DNA from: Paraclostridium sordellii
Lineage (GTDB): Bacteria; Bacillota; Clostridia; Peptostreptococcales; Peptostreptococcaceae
NCBI RefSeq assembly: GCF_000953675.1
Contig: NZ_LN679998.1
Coordinates: 2,091,963-2,155,962, forward strand
Direction: 5' to 3'
DNA length: 64,000 nucleotides
Position numbers and translations under genes: made by a program. Of the stretch, positions 1 to 9,055 are shown in pieces; the first letter of the stretch is position 1, and each line of letters begins with the position of its first letter. The notes beneath the pieces were generated by a model. The model saw nothing but the letters and a program-made list of their open reading frames with translations, was not told the origin of the DNA and did not search any database.

Positions 1-740
1 GAATCTGAACCTAAAACAAACTTTATATTATATTTTTTTATTAATTTAAGTAAATACCCATTTATATAGGACTCTTTACAATAAGGTTTTCTTAAACCTG
101 AAATATTAAAGTCAACTTCATAGTTTTTTTCTTTTAAAAGTTTAACAACTTCTTCTAAATTCTTATTATTTGAATAATCAAATGGAAATTTTTGATTATA
201 CTTTCTAACCAAGTTTAAATGTCCTATTCTAGTTGGTTTGTATTTTCCCAAATTGCTATTTATAGCTAATTTCAAAGTTTGATAATATTTATTATATACA
301 TTTTCTATATTCCCAAGTAAATTAATAACTTTCTCAAATTCCTCAACACTAAAATCTATACAGTAATATTCATCATTAATTTTTAACATATGTACGGATA
401 AAATAGAATCATCTAAGTATTTCCCATATTTATCTAACTTTTCTTTTACCTCTTTTTCATATCCTTCTATAAAATCTACTTCTATTCCTATATTTATCTT
501 TATCTTATCTTTGTATTTTTCTTTTAAAAATATCAACTCATCAAAATAGTCCATTATAAAATTTTCATCCATACCACTATCCTGTTTTGGTGATGGATCT
601 TTAAAATTGCTTGGTAGAGGTAAGTGTTCTGTAAATGTTATTTCACTTAAACCTAATTGTATAGCTTTATTTATATATTCCTCAAAAGAATCTGTACTTC
701 CATGAGGACAATAAGGTGAATGTATATGTCCGTCTCTCAT
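1..740 (-). CDS. PHP-domain histidinol-phosphatase (HisJ family), 3' end outside window
   Basis: This is the N-terminal part of a PHP-superfamily phosphoesterase of the HisJ type, which removes phosphate from L-histidinol phosphate in histidine biosynthesis. The start MRDGHIHSPYCPHGS carries the first HxH metal motif. ITFTEHLP near residue 35, IGIEVDFI and ILSVHML follow in the order usual for PHP enzymes. The ATG at 740 is preceded by GGAGGCAT. The stop codon lies beyond the left edge, so full length is unknown. No other his gene is present here, so it may be a stand-alone phosphatase with a different sugar- or amino-alcohol-phosphate substrate; the family call is firm, the substrate is inferred. 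Confidence 0.85.
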   Translation of the reverse strand, partial: MRDGHIHSPYCPHGSTDSFEEYINKAIQLGLSEITFTEHLPLPSNFKDPSPKQDSGMDENFIMDYFDELIFLKEKYKDKIKINIGIEVDFIEGYEKEVKEKLDKYGKYLDDSILSVHMLKINDEYYCIDFSVEEFEKVINLLGNIENVYNKYYQTLKLAINSNLGKYKPTRIGHLNLVRKYNQKFPFDYSNNKNLEEVVKLLKEKNYEVDFNISGLRKPYCKESYINGYLLKLIKKYNIKFVLGSD

Positions 741-920
741 ATATGCCTCCTTTTTATACTCTAATTTGTTTTATCCTTAATTTATATTATAACTTTCATA
801 GTTTAATTTGTATTAAAGTTTATAAATAAAAGCTTTTATTTTTTAACATTTTGTCTATGTTTTGAATACTATGCAATAAGGGAATTTTTTTCTCTAAAAA
901 TATATATTTTAGGTGATTAG

Positions 921-1475
921 ATGTCATGTAAATCCGAAACTATCAAAACTGAATTGCCTATACCTTACCCCTTATATCAATCAGAACAAGGAAGGTATTT
1001 TATAGGTCAAACACCTCAATTAAATGCTAATAGCTCAACAGCTTTAATTGCACTAGTAAATCCAAGATGTTCATATGTAAATTTATATATAAATGCTATA
1101 ACAGTCACAAATCTTTTACAAGATAATTTTTCAGCTGAATTTTATGTTCATTCAAATCAAACCTTAAATACAACTAGCTACTTAATTAGCTGTACTAATC
1201 TAAGTATAGTTCCTACTCCACATAATAAAGGCATAATACAATATCAGTCTGGATATGATTTACAAATTTATAATGGTGTACCTATATTTACTAGAATTAT
1301 TCCTCAAACTTCAACATTAGTTATAGATGGTGGACAAATAATTATTCCTCCTGGACAATCACTACTTGTTTTTCTGGAAGGTATTTCTTCTGTATCATCT
1401 AGTTTAAATAATAAAAGTTTTATAGTTGCTTTTGGTTGGTGGGAAGAACAAATTTGTACAAACTATAAGTTATAG
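921..1475 (+). CDS. Hypothetical protein, possibly DUF6143-like
   Basis: A 184-residue protein without signal peptide or membrane segment, rich in Asn, Ser, Thr and beta-branched residues, which suggests an all-beta fold. It opens with a polar stretch containing YQSEQGRYFIGQTP and ends in FGWWEEQICTNYKL. It resembles, from memory only, small clostridial proteins filed as DUF6143; I cannot confirm this. The ATG at 921 follows AGGTGAT. It is monocistronic, divergent from the PHP gene, and followed by a hairpin at 1509-1536. No function can be assigned. Confidence 0.7.
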   Translation: MSCKSETIKTELPIPYPLYQSEQGRYFIGQTPQLNANSSTALIALVNPRCSYVNLYINAITVTNLLQDNFSAEFYVHSNQTLNTTSYLISCTNLSIVPTPHNKGIIQYQSGYDLQIYNGVPIFTRIIPQTSTLVIDGGQIIIPPGQSLLVFLEGISSVSSSLNNKSFIVAFGWWEEQICTNYKL

Positions 1476-1508
1476 TATAAATTTATTTATATAAATTTTT
1501 TACTTTTA

Positions 1509-1536
1509 GGGTGTGTATAATTAATTATACATACTC
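1509..1536 (+). terminator. Probable terminator after the 921-1475 gene
   Basis: An 11-bp stem of the type GTGTGTATAAT/ATTATACATAC, with one G-T pair, is followed by a T-rich run. It sits about 35 nt after the stop codon. Confidence 0.55.
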
Positions 1537-1652
1537 TTTTACTATATATTTAAATTTTTTTATAATAAAACTTTTTAATTATATAATAATGGTATATAAA
1601 TATAATATGTTTATTAAATATAGACTAAAAAAATACTTTAGGAGATGGTTTT

Positions 1653-3242
1653 ATGAAAGAAACTCTATATTTTAATGGAGATATATTAACATTAGAAAAA
1701 GATTTATATGCTAAAGCAATTTTAGTTAGAGATGGTAAAATATATAAGGTTGGAAATAAAGAAGATATTTTAAGAGTTGCTGATACTAATGTAGAAATTA
1801 TAGATTTACAAGGTAAAACTTTAATGCCTTCATTTATAGATGCTCATAGTCATTTTTTTGCATACTCTCAAACATTCCTTCAGCCATCTTTAGAAAATGC
1901 TACTAATTTTAATGACATAATTAAAATTATTCAAAACTTTATTATAGAAAATAATATACCTAGAGGTAAATGGATTACAGCAGCTAATTACGATCATAAT
2001 AATCTAGATGAAAAAATAAGCCCTACAAAAGAAATACTTGATAAAGCTGCTCCAAATAATCCATTGGTAATAAAACATCAATCTGGTCATAGTGGTGTTT
2101 TAAATTCCCTTGGGTTAAAAGATTTGAATATAACCAGTGAAACTCAAAATCCCGAGGGAGGAATTATATATAAAAAAAATAATAAACCTACAGGATACCT
2201 TGAAGAAAATGCTTTCATACAATATGTCCAAAAAATACCTATGCCATCCTTTGATGAAATAATATGGTCAATTAAAAAGGCTCAAGAAAAATATAAATCT
2301 TTTGGTATAACTACTATGCAAGAAGGGATGATTGTTCCCTTAATGAGTAATATTTTAAATTACATAAAAGAAACTAAAATGCTAGAACTAGATTATATTG
2401 GATATATAGATGTACAGCAGTCAGATAGTTTATTAAAAGATTTTGATGATTGTATAAAAAACTACGTTAACCGTTTTAAAATAGGAGGATATAAAGTATT
2501 TTTAGATGGTTCACCTCAAAGTCGTACTGCTTATATGCTAAATCCTTATAAAAATTCAACTGACGGTTATAGGGGTTATCCTATTCATAGTGATGAAAAC
2601 TTAGAAAAATATATAGAGCTATCTCTAAAAAATAACCTACAATTATTAGCACACTGTAATGGAGATGCAGCCAGTTATCAATATATAACTCAATATAAAA
2701 ATGCAAAGAAAAACTGTAATTTAAATAATGATATTAGACCTGTTATAGTTCATGCTCAACTTCTCCCAACTGAGCAATTAGATGATGTTCATGATTTAGG
2801 TATGATTCCTTCATTTTTTATTGCTCATGTTTATCACTGGGGTGACATTCATATTAAAAACTTTGGATTTGAACGAGCAAGTAAAATAAGTTTAGCTAAT
2901 TCAGCCTTAAAAAAGGAAATAAAATTTACGTTCCACCAAGATTCACCTGTAATAGAACCTGATATGCTAGAAACCATTTGGTGTGCAGTTAACAGAGTAA
3001 CTAAAAATGGAGTTTTACTCGGTGAAGCTGAAAGAATATCTACTTTAGAAGCACTAAAAGCAGTCACTATAAATTCTGCTTATCAATACTTTGAAGAAGA
3101 TATAAAAGGTAGTATCAAAGAAGGTAAACTAGCTGATTTAGTTATATTAGATAAAAATCCTTTAAAAGTCAATAAAATGGAAATCAGAAATATTAAGATA
3201 TTGGAGACTATAAAAGAAGGTAATACAATATTTAGGGCATAA
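1653..3242 (+). CDS. Amidohydrolase family protein (YtcJ-like, Amidohydro_3)
   Basis: A 529-residue metal-dependent amidohydrolase. The N-terminal beta domain (residues 1-55) contains GDILTLEKD, followed by the metal motif FIDAHSHF near residue 63. Further motifs are VIVHAQLLP, the late FHQDSPVIEP segment and the C-terminal TINSAYQYFEEDIKGSIKEGKLADLVILDKNPL closing the small beta domain in family fashion. Family members hydrolyse C-N bonds of cyclic or formylated substrates; the substrate cannot be read here. The cytosolic protein has no signal peptide. The start at 1653 follows TAGGAGATGG. The gene stands alone and ends at a bidirectional terminator. Confidence 0.88.
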   Translation: MKETLYFNGDILTLEKDLYAKAILVRDGKIYKVGNKEDILRVADTNVEIIDLQGKTLMPSFIDAHSHFFAYSQTFLQPSLENATNFNDIIKIIQNFIIENNIPRGKWITAANYDHNNLDEKISPTKEILDKAAPNNPLVIKHQSGHSGVLNSLGLKDLNITSETQNPEGGIIYKKNNKPTGYLEENAFIQYVQKIPMPSFDEIIWSIKKAQEKYKSFGITTMQEGMIVPLMSNILNYIKETKMLELDYIGYIDVQQSDSLLKDFDDCIKNYVNRFKIGGYKVFLDGSPQSRTAYMLNPYKNSTDGYRGYPIHSDENLEKYIELSLKNNLQLLAHCNGDAASYQYITQYKNAKKNCNLNNDIRPVIVHAQLLPTEQLDDVHDLGMIPSFFIAHVYHWGDIHIKNFGFERASKISLANSALKKEIKFTFHQDSPVIEPDMLETIWCAVNRVTKNGVLLGEAERISTLEALKAVTINSAYQYFEEDIKGSIKEGKLADLVILDKNPLKVNKMEIRNIKILETIKEGNTIFRA

Positions 3243-3277
3243 AAATAACCGGGGTATTGATCATCCCGGTTATTTTT
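3241..3277. terminator. Bidirectional terminator
   Basis: The stem AAAAATAACCGGG/CCCGGTTATTTTT is flanked by A and T runs on both sides. It separates the convergent amidohydrolase and SPOCS-protein genes. Confidence 0.85.
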
Positions 3278-3302
3278 ATATCCTAAATATTTAATATCTA
3301 TA

Positions 3303-3815
3303 TCAATCTTTCCATCTTGGGTTATTTGTACAATGATGTCTGCAATCTTGACAATAATCAAAATCACATATTTTAGGGCAAATAATAAATAGCAACGAAA
3401 GATTAATAAAATTTTCCTCTATTTCATTAACACATATATGCTCTAGTCCAATAAACACATCATCAAGAATATTTTGACACTCATTATAGCAAATATCCTT
3501 AATCAGTACAAACTCGCAAAAAGGAACCTCCCAATGAGCAGAATGAAGCGAATGTTGACAATTATTTGCAGTATAAATTATCTTTATATTTTTTCTTCCT
3601 TTAACAAATACTTTTGGCCCTAATATTGTATTTAAAACAGTATACTCATCTACACATAATTTTGCATAGATTTCATTTATACATTCGATTTCTGGTTTCT
3701 CATCTGGTAAACATAATATAATATTGTTTAAACACTGCTTATAATATTTTTTACATTTCGAATTAGGATATTTATCTAGAGGTGTAATTCCTGTTATACA
3801 TATATCTCCGAACAT
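3303..3815 (-). CDS. SPOCS (DUF3794) domain protein
   Basis: A 170-residue protein whose central part (about residues 45-130) shows the SPOCS pattern: KPEIECINEIYAKLCVDEY, then TILGPKVFVKGRKNIKIIYTA, then HSAHWEVPFCEFVLI. SPOCS domains occur in clostridial spore-coat and cell-surface proteins and mediate protein assembly. The C-terminus is cysteine-rich (CPKICDFDYCQDCRHHC), suggesting metal binding or cross-linking. I place the start at the ATG at 3815 behind AAGGGGGAGG; an upstream TTG at 3821 is in frame. A spore role is inferred from the domain, not from context. Confidence 0.75.
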   Translation of the reverse strand: MFGDICITGITPLDKYPNSKCKKYYKQCLNNIILCLPDEKPEIECINEIYAKLCVDEYTVLNTILGPKVFVKGRKNIKIIYTANNCQHSLHSAHWEVPFCEFVLIKDICYNECQNILDDVFIGLEHICVNEIEENFINLSLLFIICPKICDFDYCQDCRHHCTNNPRWKD

Positions 3816-4002
3816 CTTCAACCTCCCCCTTAAATTTATGTCTTAATAATCTTATCTAATAAGTTTATTTATATAATATGCAAATTAAATATAATTTGTT
3901 ATTGCATAAGGCTTTTAAATAAATATATTTAGTATTTTAAAGGCAATATCAACATTAAAATTATTTACATTACCGATTACTCAATACCTAATTAGGCCCT
4001 AA

Positions 4003-4224
4003 TTATTATATTTTGTAACTACTAGCTATCATGTATTCAGAGCTTCAATATTTGCAAGAAAAGCTAAATTAAAAACTAATGGAGTTGGCTCCCCTACTGC
4101 ATTTTACTTTTTACCTAGCGCTTTAATACGTGAATATATAGCTATACTAGTTCTTTATAAGTGGTTTAATATACTAGTTGTATTTTTATTTTCTATATTT
4201 GTAATGATTACTTTGATTCATTAA
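4003..4224 (+). pseudogene. Decayed C-terminal fragment of a membrane protein
   Basis: After an in-frame TAA at 4000-4002 the frame is open for 73 codons and reads like genuine protein: SYHVFRASIFARKAKLKTN, then GVGSPTAFYFLPSALIREYI, then a hydrophobic segment VLYKWFNILVVFLFSIFVMI ending at TAA 4222-4224. There is no start codon or ribosome binding site at its 5' end; the first ATG is seven codons before the stop. A terminator follows directly. I take it as the 3' remnant of a lost membrane-protein gene. The parent family is not recognised. Confidence 0.5.
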
Positions 4225-4229
4225 AAATA

Positions 4230-4255
4230 GGATACCTAAAATTTAGGTATCCTGT
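4230..4255. terminator. Terminator between fragment and YfcC gene
   Basis: The stem GGATACCTAAA/TTTAGGTATCC is followed by TGTTTTTC on the plus strand and preceded by an A run. It could serve either direction. Confidence 0.65.
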
Positions 4256-4314
4256 TTTTCAAATCATTTTAAATAAAATTATATGTCTCTATATATTTTT
4301 ATTCCTAACAAATA

Positions 4315-5703
4315 TTAAAATCCTATATATAGCCCTAATGTTAAGAATGTCATACCTGCTACTACTATTATCGCTAGTAATGGTGCAACAAATCTTACCC
4401 ATTTATCCCAAGGAATTCTGGCAACTGCTAAAGCTCCCATTAATACTCCCGATGTTGGAGTTATCATATTTGTAAATCCTGTACCAAACTGATAAGCTGT
4501 TACTATTTCTTGAGTTGAAACTCCAACTAAATCTCCAAGCGGTGCTAATACTGGTATTGTAAGTGATGCTAGCCCTGAAGATGATGGTATTAAAAATGCT
4601 AATAAATTTTCTAAGAATAAAGTTAAATTTATAAATACAGCTTTTGGTAGTTCTCCTAAGAATCCTGCCGCTGAATTTAATATAGTATCTATTATATGAC
4701 CCTCTTGGGCTATTATAACAATTCCACGTGCTAAAGCAATTGCAAGAGCTGCTGAAATTAAATCTTTTGATCCTCCTATAAAAGATGTAACTATCTCGTC
4801 TTGCTTTAATCCTCCAAGAATTCCTGATAATAATCCTATTATACAGAATATCATAGCAATTTCTGGAATATACCATCCTTTAACTATAACTCCATATACC
4901 ATATACATCATTCCAACTACAAATACTACTAAAACTGATAATTCCTTCTTAGTAAATTTCTTTATTCCCGAACTATCCATTACAAAGTGTTCTCTATTTT
5001 TCTTATCTAATTCATAGACAATAGATTTCTTAGGATCTTTTTTAACTCTATTGGCATATAACATAACAAATGTTATGGATATAGCCATTAAAGCAACAAA
5101 TATTAATGCTCTATACTCAATTCCAGACCCTGGAGCTATACCTGCAAGGGCTTGTGCAGTACCCACAGAGAATGGATTTATTGTGGATGCAGCAGTACCT
5201 GTCGCCGCTCCCATAAATACAACAGCTATTCCTGTTAAAGAATCATATCCTAAACTTGTCATAAGTGGTATAAATATCATATAAAATGGCAATGTTTCTT
5301 CACACATTCCAAATGTGGTTCCCCCAAGTCCAAATAAAATCATGGACATTGGAATAATTAAAAACTGTAATCCTCTCATTTTTGATACGGCATGCCCAAT
5401 ACCAGATTCTATAGCTCCAGTTTTGTTTACTATACCAAATGCTCCTCCAACTAATAATACAAATCCAACAACTTCAGCTGCATCTACAAACCCATGTATA
5501 GGTGCTGTAAATATATCATCTATCCCCTGAGGAGATGGTTTTACTTCTTGATACGTACCTGGTACTACAACACTCTTTCCATTAACGTCTTCTCTTGCAA
5601 ACTCTCCACTTGGAACTATCCAGGTCAATCCAGCCATAACTACTATTAATGCAAATATTATTGTAAATGTGTGTGGTATATGAAACTTCTTTTTCTTTCC
5701 CAT
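4315..5703 (-). CDS. YfcC family / C4-dicarboxylate anaerobic carrier-like transporter
   Basis: A 462-residue polytopic membrane protein with about 12 hydrophobic segments, matching the YfcC/ArcD-like branch of the ion-transporter superfamily. Family hallmarks visible are HTFTIIFALIVVMAGLTWIVPSG at the N-terminus, GGTTFGMCEETLPFYMIFIPL, GAATGTAASTINPFSVGTAQ and the late ITPTSGVLMGALAVARIPWDKW. Relatives move dicarboxylates or basic amino acids and peptides. It starts 27 nt after the PepV-like dipeptidase, and GGGGGATAG precedes the ATG, so the pair is probably one operon in which the transporter serves the peptidase or its products. The substrate is inferred only. Confidence 0.85.
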   Translation of the reverse strand: MGKKKKFHIPHTFTIIFALIVVMAGLTWIVPSGEFAREDVNGKSVVVPGTYQEVKPSPQGIDDIFTAPIHGFVDAAEVVGFVLLVGGAFGIVNKTGAIESGIGHAVSKMRGLQFLIIPMSMILFGLGGTTFGMCEETLPFYMIFIPLMTSLGYDSLTGIAVVFMGAATGTAASTINPFSVGTAQALAGIAPGSGIEYRALIFVALMAISITFVMLYANRVKKDPKKSIVYELDKKNREHFVMDSSGIKKFTKKELSVLVVFVVGMMYMVYGVIVKGWYIPEIAMIFCIIGLLSGILGGLKQDEIVTSFIGGSKDLISAALAIALARGIVIIAQEGHIIDTILNSAAGFLGELPKAVFINLTLFLENLLAFLIPSSSGLASLTIPVLAPLGDLVGVSTQEIVTAYQFGTGFTNMITPTSGVLMGALAVARIPWDKWVRFVAPLLAIIVVAGMTFLTLGLYIGF

Positions 5704-5730
5704 GCTCTATCTATCCCCCATGTATTTATA

Positions 5731-7074
5731 CTATTTTAATAATTCATATACTGCTAATGAGTAAATTTTTGTTGCTTTCATTATATCTTCTATCTCTATA
5801 TATTCATTAGCCTGGTGTTCTGTTTTAGGTTTTCCTGGGAAAACACATCCAAATGCAACACAGTTATCAAGTGCCCTTGCAAATGTAGCTCCTCCTGATG
5901 AAAGTGGAGTTGAATCAAGTCCTGTTTCTTCTTCAAAGACTTTTCTTAAATTTTTTACTAAAAAATTATCAGCAGGTACATATATAGAATCTAACCAATC
6001 ATGTTCTCTATATTCTAAATTATATTCACTACATATCTTTTTTAAGTTACCTACTATATCTTCTTTTTTATATGTAACAGGTATTCTTATATCAATTCCT
6101 AAGTTTTCAACTTCATCATTAAGCTCTAACTTTCCTATATTAAATGTTAACTTTCCTGATACTTCATCCATACAATTTTTTAAAATATTATTAGCATTTG
6201 CATCTTGCCCTATAACCTTTGCTATAAATTCTATCGTATTTGATTTTTCACCTATATTATTAAGCGCTATACAAAGCCTTGCTATAGCATTTATTCCTGC
6301 ATCTGATATAGCTGAATGTACACTCTTTCCTATTACACATACTTTATTATCTTCAAAAGTATATTCAAATCCCAACTTTTCAAGCTCTGACTTAAGCTTT
6401 TCTGCACTTTCACCACAATATTCAGCTCTGTCTGGAACAGAATTTAGCGCTCTACCACATTTTAATTTTATATTTGATAAATTTTCACAACTCAAATAAA
6501 CTTGTAAGAGACCTTTTTCTGCATTTATCATAGGAAATTTAGAATCTGGTGTAAATCCATAATCAGGTATTTCTTCGCCATTCTCTTTATACTTTGCAAT
6601 GTCTCTCCAAAGGTTTTCTTCATCTGTTCCAAATATAAACCTTATCCTTTTATTAAACTCTACACTTAAATCCATAAGAGCTTTTACTGCATATATACAG
6701 GCTATCGTTGGTCCTTTGTCATCTTGAGTTCCTCTTCCATAAAGTTTTCCATCTTCTATTACGCCTTCATAAGGTGGATGAACCCAACTTTCTAGTTTTC
6801 CTTCTGGAACTACATCTAAGTGACCTAATATTCCTATTAATTCTTCACCCTCTCCAATTTCTGCATATCCATAATACCCATCTTTATATACAGTCTTAAA
6901 TCCTAAAGATTCACACAATTTCAATGTTTGTTTCAAACTTTTATCTACTTCTTTTCCAAATGGATACTCATTCGTTGTCTGACCTATTACACTAGGTATT
7001 TTTACACTATCTTGGATTGACTTTATTATATCCATCTCCAACTCAGCTACTCTTTGCTTAATTTTTGCTTTCAT
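5731..7074 (-). CDS. pepV: M20 family dipeptidase (PepV/Sapep-like)
   Basis: A 447-residue zinc aminodipeptidase of the M20 family. Metal and catalytic motifs appear in order: GILGHLDVVPEG (first His and catalytic Asp), GRGTQDDKGP (bridging Asp), FGTDEENLW (catalytic Glu pair), PDSKFP (metal Asp) and EHQANEYI near the C-terminus (last His). Length matches PepV, larger than DapE because of an extended lid domain. AAAGGGGGCT precedes the ATG. It is first in an operon with the YfcC transporter. The enzyme is cytosolic and would release amino acids from imported or endogenous dipeptides. Confidence 0.88.
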   Translation of the reverse strand: MKAKIKQRVAELEMDIIKSIQDSVKIPSVIGQTTNEYPFGKEVDKSLKQTLKLCESLGFKTVYKDGYYGYAEIGEGEELIGILGHLDVVPEGKLESWVHPPYEGVIEDGKLYGRGTQDDKGPTIACIYAVKALMDLSVEFNKRIRFIFGTDEENLWRDIAKYKENGEEIPDYGFTPDSKFPMINAEKGLLQVYLSCENLSNIKLKCGRALNSVPDRAEYCGESAEKLKSELEKLGFEYTFEDNKVCVIGKSVHSAISDAGINAIARLCIALNNIGEKSNTIEFIAKVIGQDANANNILKNCMDEVSGKLTFNIGKLELNDEVENLGIDIRIPVTYKKEDIVGNLKKICSEYNLEYREHDWLDSIYVPADNFLVKNLRKVFEEETGLDSTPLSSGGATFARALDNCVAFGCVFPGKPKTEHQANEYIEIEDIMKATKIYSLAVYELLK

Positions 7075-7526
7075 ATAGAGCCCCCTTTATCATTACTTTA
7101 ATGAAATTATAGCATAGTTTAGTAGAAATTATTACCTTCATTTTCTAATTTTTTTGAATTTTCTTGACATATTTTGTAGTTATATTCATTTTGTTATTTT
7201 GAGTTTATTAAATCTATAAAAACTATTTTTAAAATAAAAAACCATCAAGAATAATGTTATTCTCGATGGTTAACTATATAAAATCTTTTTGATTAAATAT
7301 CTAATTCTTATATTCTTTTTTAATAATTATCTACACTAAAAATTTTTTACTCATAAATACCGTTTAACCTATATCTATTAATATTTAGATATTGTAGACT
7401 TAAAATATAAGAGTTTAATACCTTATTTTATCGATGTTTAAACTAACAAGGGTAAGGATTCTACAATTGAGCATATAGATGTGTATTTTATAATCTGGTA
7501 AATCCATATATTAATTATTTATGGTG
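7075..7526. other. 452-nt gene-free region
   Basis: It holds the upstream region of the dipeptidase gene (7075-7230), a terminator-like hairpin at 7241-7272, and about 250 nt of AT-rich sequence downstream of the CarD-like gene in which I see no gene. Confidence 0.6.
7241..7272. terminator. Terminator-like hairpin
   Basis: AACCATCAAGAATAA and TTATTCTCGATGGTT pair with one mismatch; an A run lies before it on the plus strand. It is the likely end of the CarD-like transcript, though about 250 nt downstream of the stop. Confidence 0.6.
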
Positions 7527-8042
7527 TTATTGTTTATTTTCATACCCTTTTATTTTCTCTCTTATATAATCGCCTATATCTTCTCTAGGTATACCTAAAA
7601 TTAATGAGAATTCATCATTAATTAAACCTTCAGCTGCTTTCATAAACCTATCATCTATTTGTCCAAGCTTCTTTCCACTATTCATAGCCTTAGCTTTTTT
7701 ATCATAAATACCTGATAGTAAGGTTAATAAATCTGAGCATTCATGAGTCTGTAAGAGATTTTTATAATACATTTGTAATGATCTGGAATTCTTTTCATCA
7801 CATTTATTCTCCTCTATATAAGGAATGCTTTTAATCAAATTTTGAACTTCTTCATAGGTAATAAGACTTCTCATAAATATATTTGTATCTACTGGTGTGA
7901 AAATTTTCCCATTTTCATATACTGGCTTAAGTGTATAATAAATTTTTTGTTTATCTATCCCTGGAATATTGAGTACACCTATATCTTCTACTTCACACAC
8001 ACCATCATTAGCATAAATAATATAATCTCCAATTTTATACAT
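7527..8042 (-). CDS. CarD-like / TRCF-domain transcriptional regulator
   Basis: A 171-residue cytosolic protein with an N-terminal CarD_TRCF Tudor-like domain (residues 1-60): MYKIGDYIIYANDGVCEVEDIG, then KQKIYYTLKPVYENGKIFTPVD. This is the usual RNA-polymerase beta-subunit binding module, followed by an all-helical C-terminal domain. CarD proteins stabilise or modulate RNAP open complexes. GGGAGATG precedes the ATG. It is monocistronic between two hairpins. The family is clear; targets are unknown. Confidence 0.88.
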   Translation of the reverse strand: MYKIGDYIIYANDGVCEVEDIGVLNIPGIDKQKIYYTLKPVYENGKIFTPVDTNIFMRSLITYEEVQNLIKSIPYIEENKCDEKNSRSLQMYYKNLLQTHECSDLLTLLSGIYDKKAKAMNSGKKLGQIDDRFMKAAEGLINDEFSLILGIPREDIGDYIREKIKGYENKQ

Positions 8043-8160
8043 ACTCTACATCTCCCATCTTCCTTTATATTCTATATACAAAAATAAAATCCAATGCATT
8101 CAATTGCCTTATATCTCTATTTTTAAATCATAAAAATTAATTTATATGTCATAGGTATAA

Positions 8161-8188
8161 AAAAAGACCCTCGTAAGGATCTTTAAAA
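8161..8188 (-). terminator. Terminator of the cold-shock gene
   Basis: On the minus strand AAAGATCC/GGGTCTTT, with one G-T pair and loop TTACGA, is followed by seven T residues. It lies just after the cold-shock protein stop. Confidence 0.8.
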
Positions 8189-8200
8189 ACAATATATATA

Positions 8201-8401
8201 TTATAATATAGTTATGTTTTCAGCTTGAGGACCTCTAGCACCTTTAACTACATTAAAGCTTACTCTTTGACCTTCTTCTAATGATTTGAATCCATCAGTT
8301 TGTATAGCTGAGAAATGAGCAAATACATCATCTCCACCTTCTACTGATATAAATCCAAAACCTTTTTCATTGTTAAACCATTTTACTGTTCCATTAGTCA
8401 T
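8201..8401 (-). CDS. Cold shock protein (CspA family)
   Basis: A 66-residue single cold-shock domain. The RNP1 motif KGFGFIS and RNP2 motif DVFAHFSAI are intact, after the standard [12 protein letters not shown] opening. It binds single-stranded RNA/DNA as an RNA chaperone. The start follows AGGAGAAAG. The short leader holds a TATAAT -10 near 8470-8475 (minus strand) and a small hairpin (ATCAAGA TTA TTCTTGAT, about 8423-8440) close to the ribosome binding site, which could contribute to cold-responsive translation. It has its own terminator. Confidence 0.95.
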   Translation of the reverse strand: MTNGTVKWFNNEKGFGFISVEGGDDVFAHFSAIQTDGFKSLEEGQRVSFNVVKGARGPQAENITIL

Positions 8402-8523
8402 GTTGACTTTCTCCTATAAACCGATCAAGATTATTCTTGATTTACTTTTGTATTTCTACAATATTTATTATAGCACAAATAATAGAATTTAGCTAGCTTT
8501 ATTATTTCTTTTAAATATATATT

Positions 8524-9039
8524 TTATTCTTTACTATGCATATTATAAGTAATTTTTACACTTTTTGGATCATGTCTATCCCATCTTTCTTCAAATGTAC
8601 GCTTATATCCAATTGTCTTTATCTTCCACTCACCATTAACTTTTTCATAGCTTTCACGATAGAATGCTCCCCCTCTAATTCCAATATTTCTATCTAATAA
8701 TATTAAGTTATCTCCTAAATACCAATATGCAAAAGCTACAGTATCACTTTCAAACTCGATTTCAGGAGTATGGCATTGATGCATAGTTATATGTTCTGGT
8801 GGCATACAAGATCTAAAGAAATTTACAACTTCTTCTTTCCCTGTAAAAGAAAGTTTTCCGCCTGAGTAACTTGTAGTTACATCCTCACAAAAACATTCTC
8901 CTATTGTATCCCATAGTTTGGAATCTAAACAACGTAGGTATTTTCCCTTTAAGTTTTTTATAGATTCTATATCTTTAAGTCTTGTAATTTCCTTTTCCAT
9001 TTCTATTAACCTTTGTTCTAGATTTTCAATCGTACTCAT
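8524..9039 (-). CDS. BaiE-like dehydratase (bile acid 7-alpha-dehydratase homologue, SnoaL/NTF2 fold)
   Basis: A 171-residue NTF2-fold protein strongly resembling BaiE, the dehydratase removing the 7-alpha-hydroxyl of 3-oxo-delta4 bile-acid intermediates. After an N-terminal helix come LKGKYLRCLDSK, TSYSGGKLSF, MHQCHTPEI, GGAFYRESYEKVNGEWKI and YKRTFEERW. By hand alignment to BaiE as I remember it, the four key residues Tyr30, Asp35, His83 and Arg146 correspond to Tyr34, Asp39, His87 and Arg147 here. It lies 16 nt after the BaiH-like gene behind AAGGGGGAGA, so the two are co-transcribed. A related steroid or cyclic hydroxy-acid substrate is possible. Confidence 0.82.
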   Translation of the reverse strand: MSTIENLEQRLIEMEKEITRLKDIESIKNLKGKYLRCLDSKLWDTIGECFCEDVTTSYSGGKLSFTGKEEVVNFFRSCMPPEHITMHQCHTPEIEFESDTVAFAYWYLGDNLILLDRNIGIRGGAFYRESYEKVNGEWKIKTIGYKRTFEERWDRHDPKSVKITYNMHSKE

Positions 9040-9055
9040 ACTATCTCCCCCTTTT

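Noticed and set aside
4403-4876. Open frame of 157 codons in another frame of the YfcC gene
   Set aside because: It overlaps a clear transporter gene on the same strand and its Asn/Ser/Tyr-rich translation is a composition artefact.
7381-7526. Possible gene relic reading KGKDSTIEHIDVYFIIW on the plus strand
   Set aside because: Only 17 codons are open, with stops on both sides and no recognisable family, so chance is a sufficient explanation.
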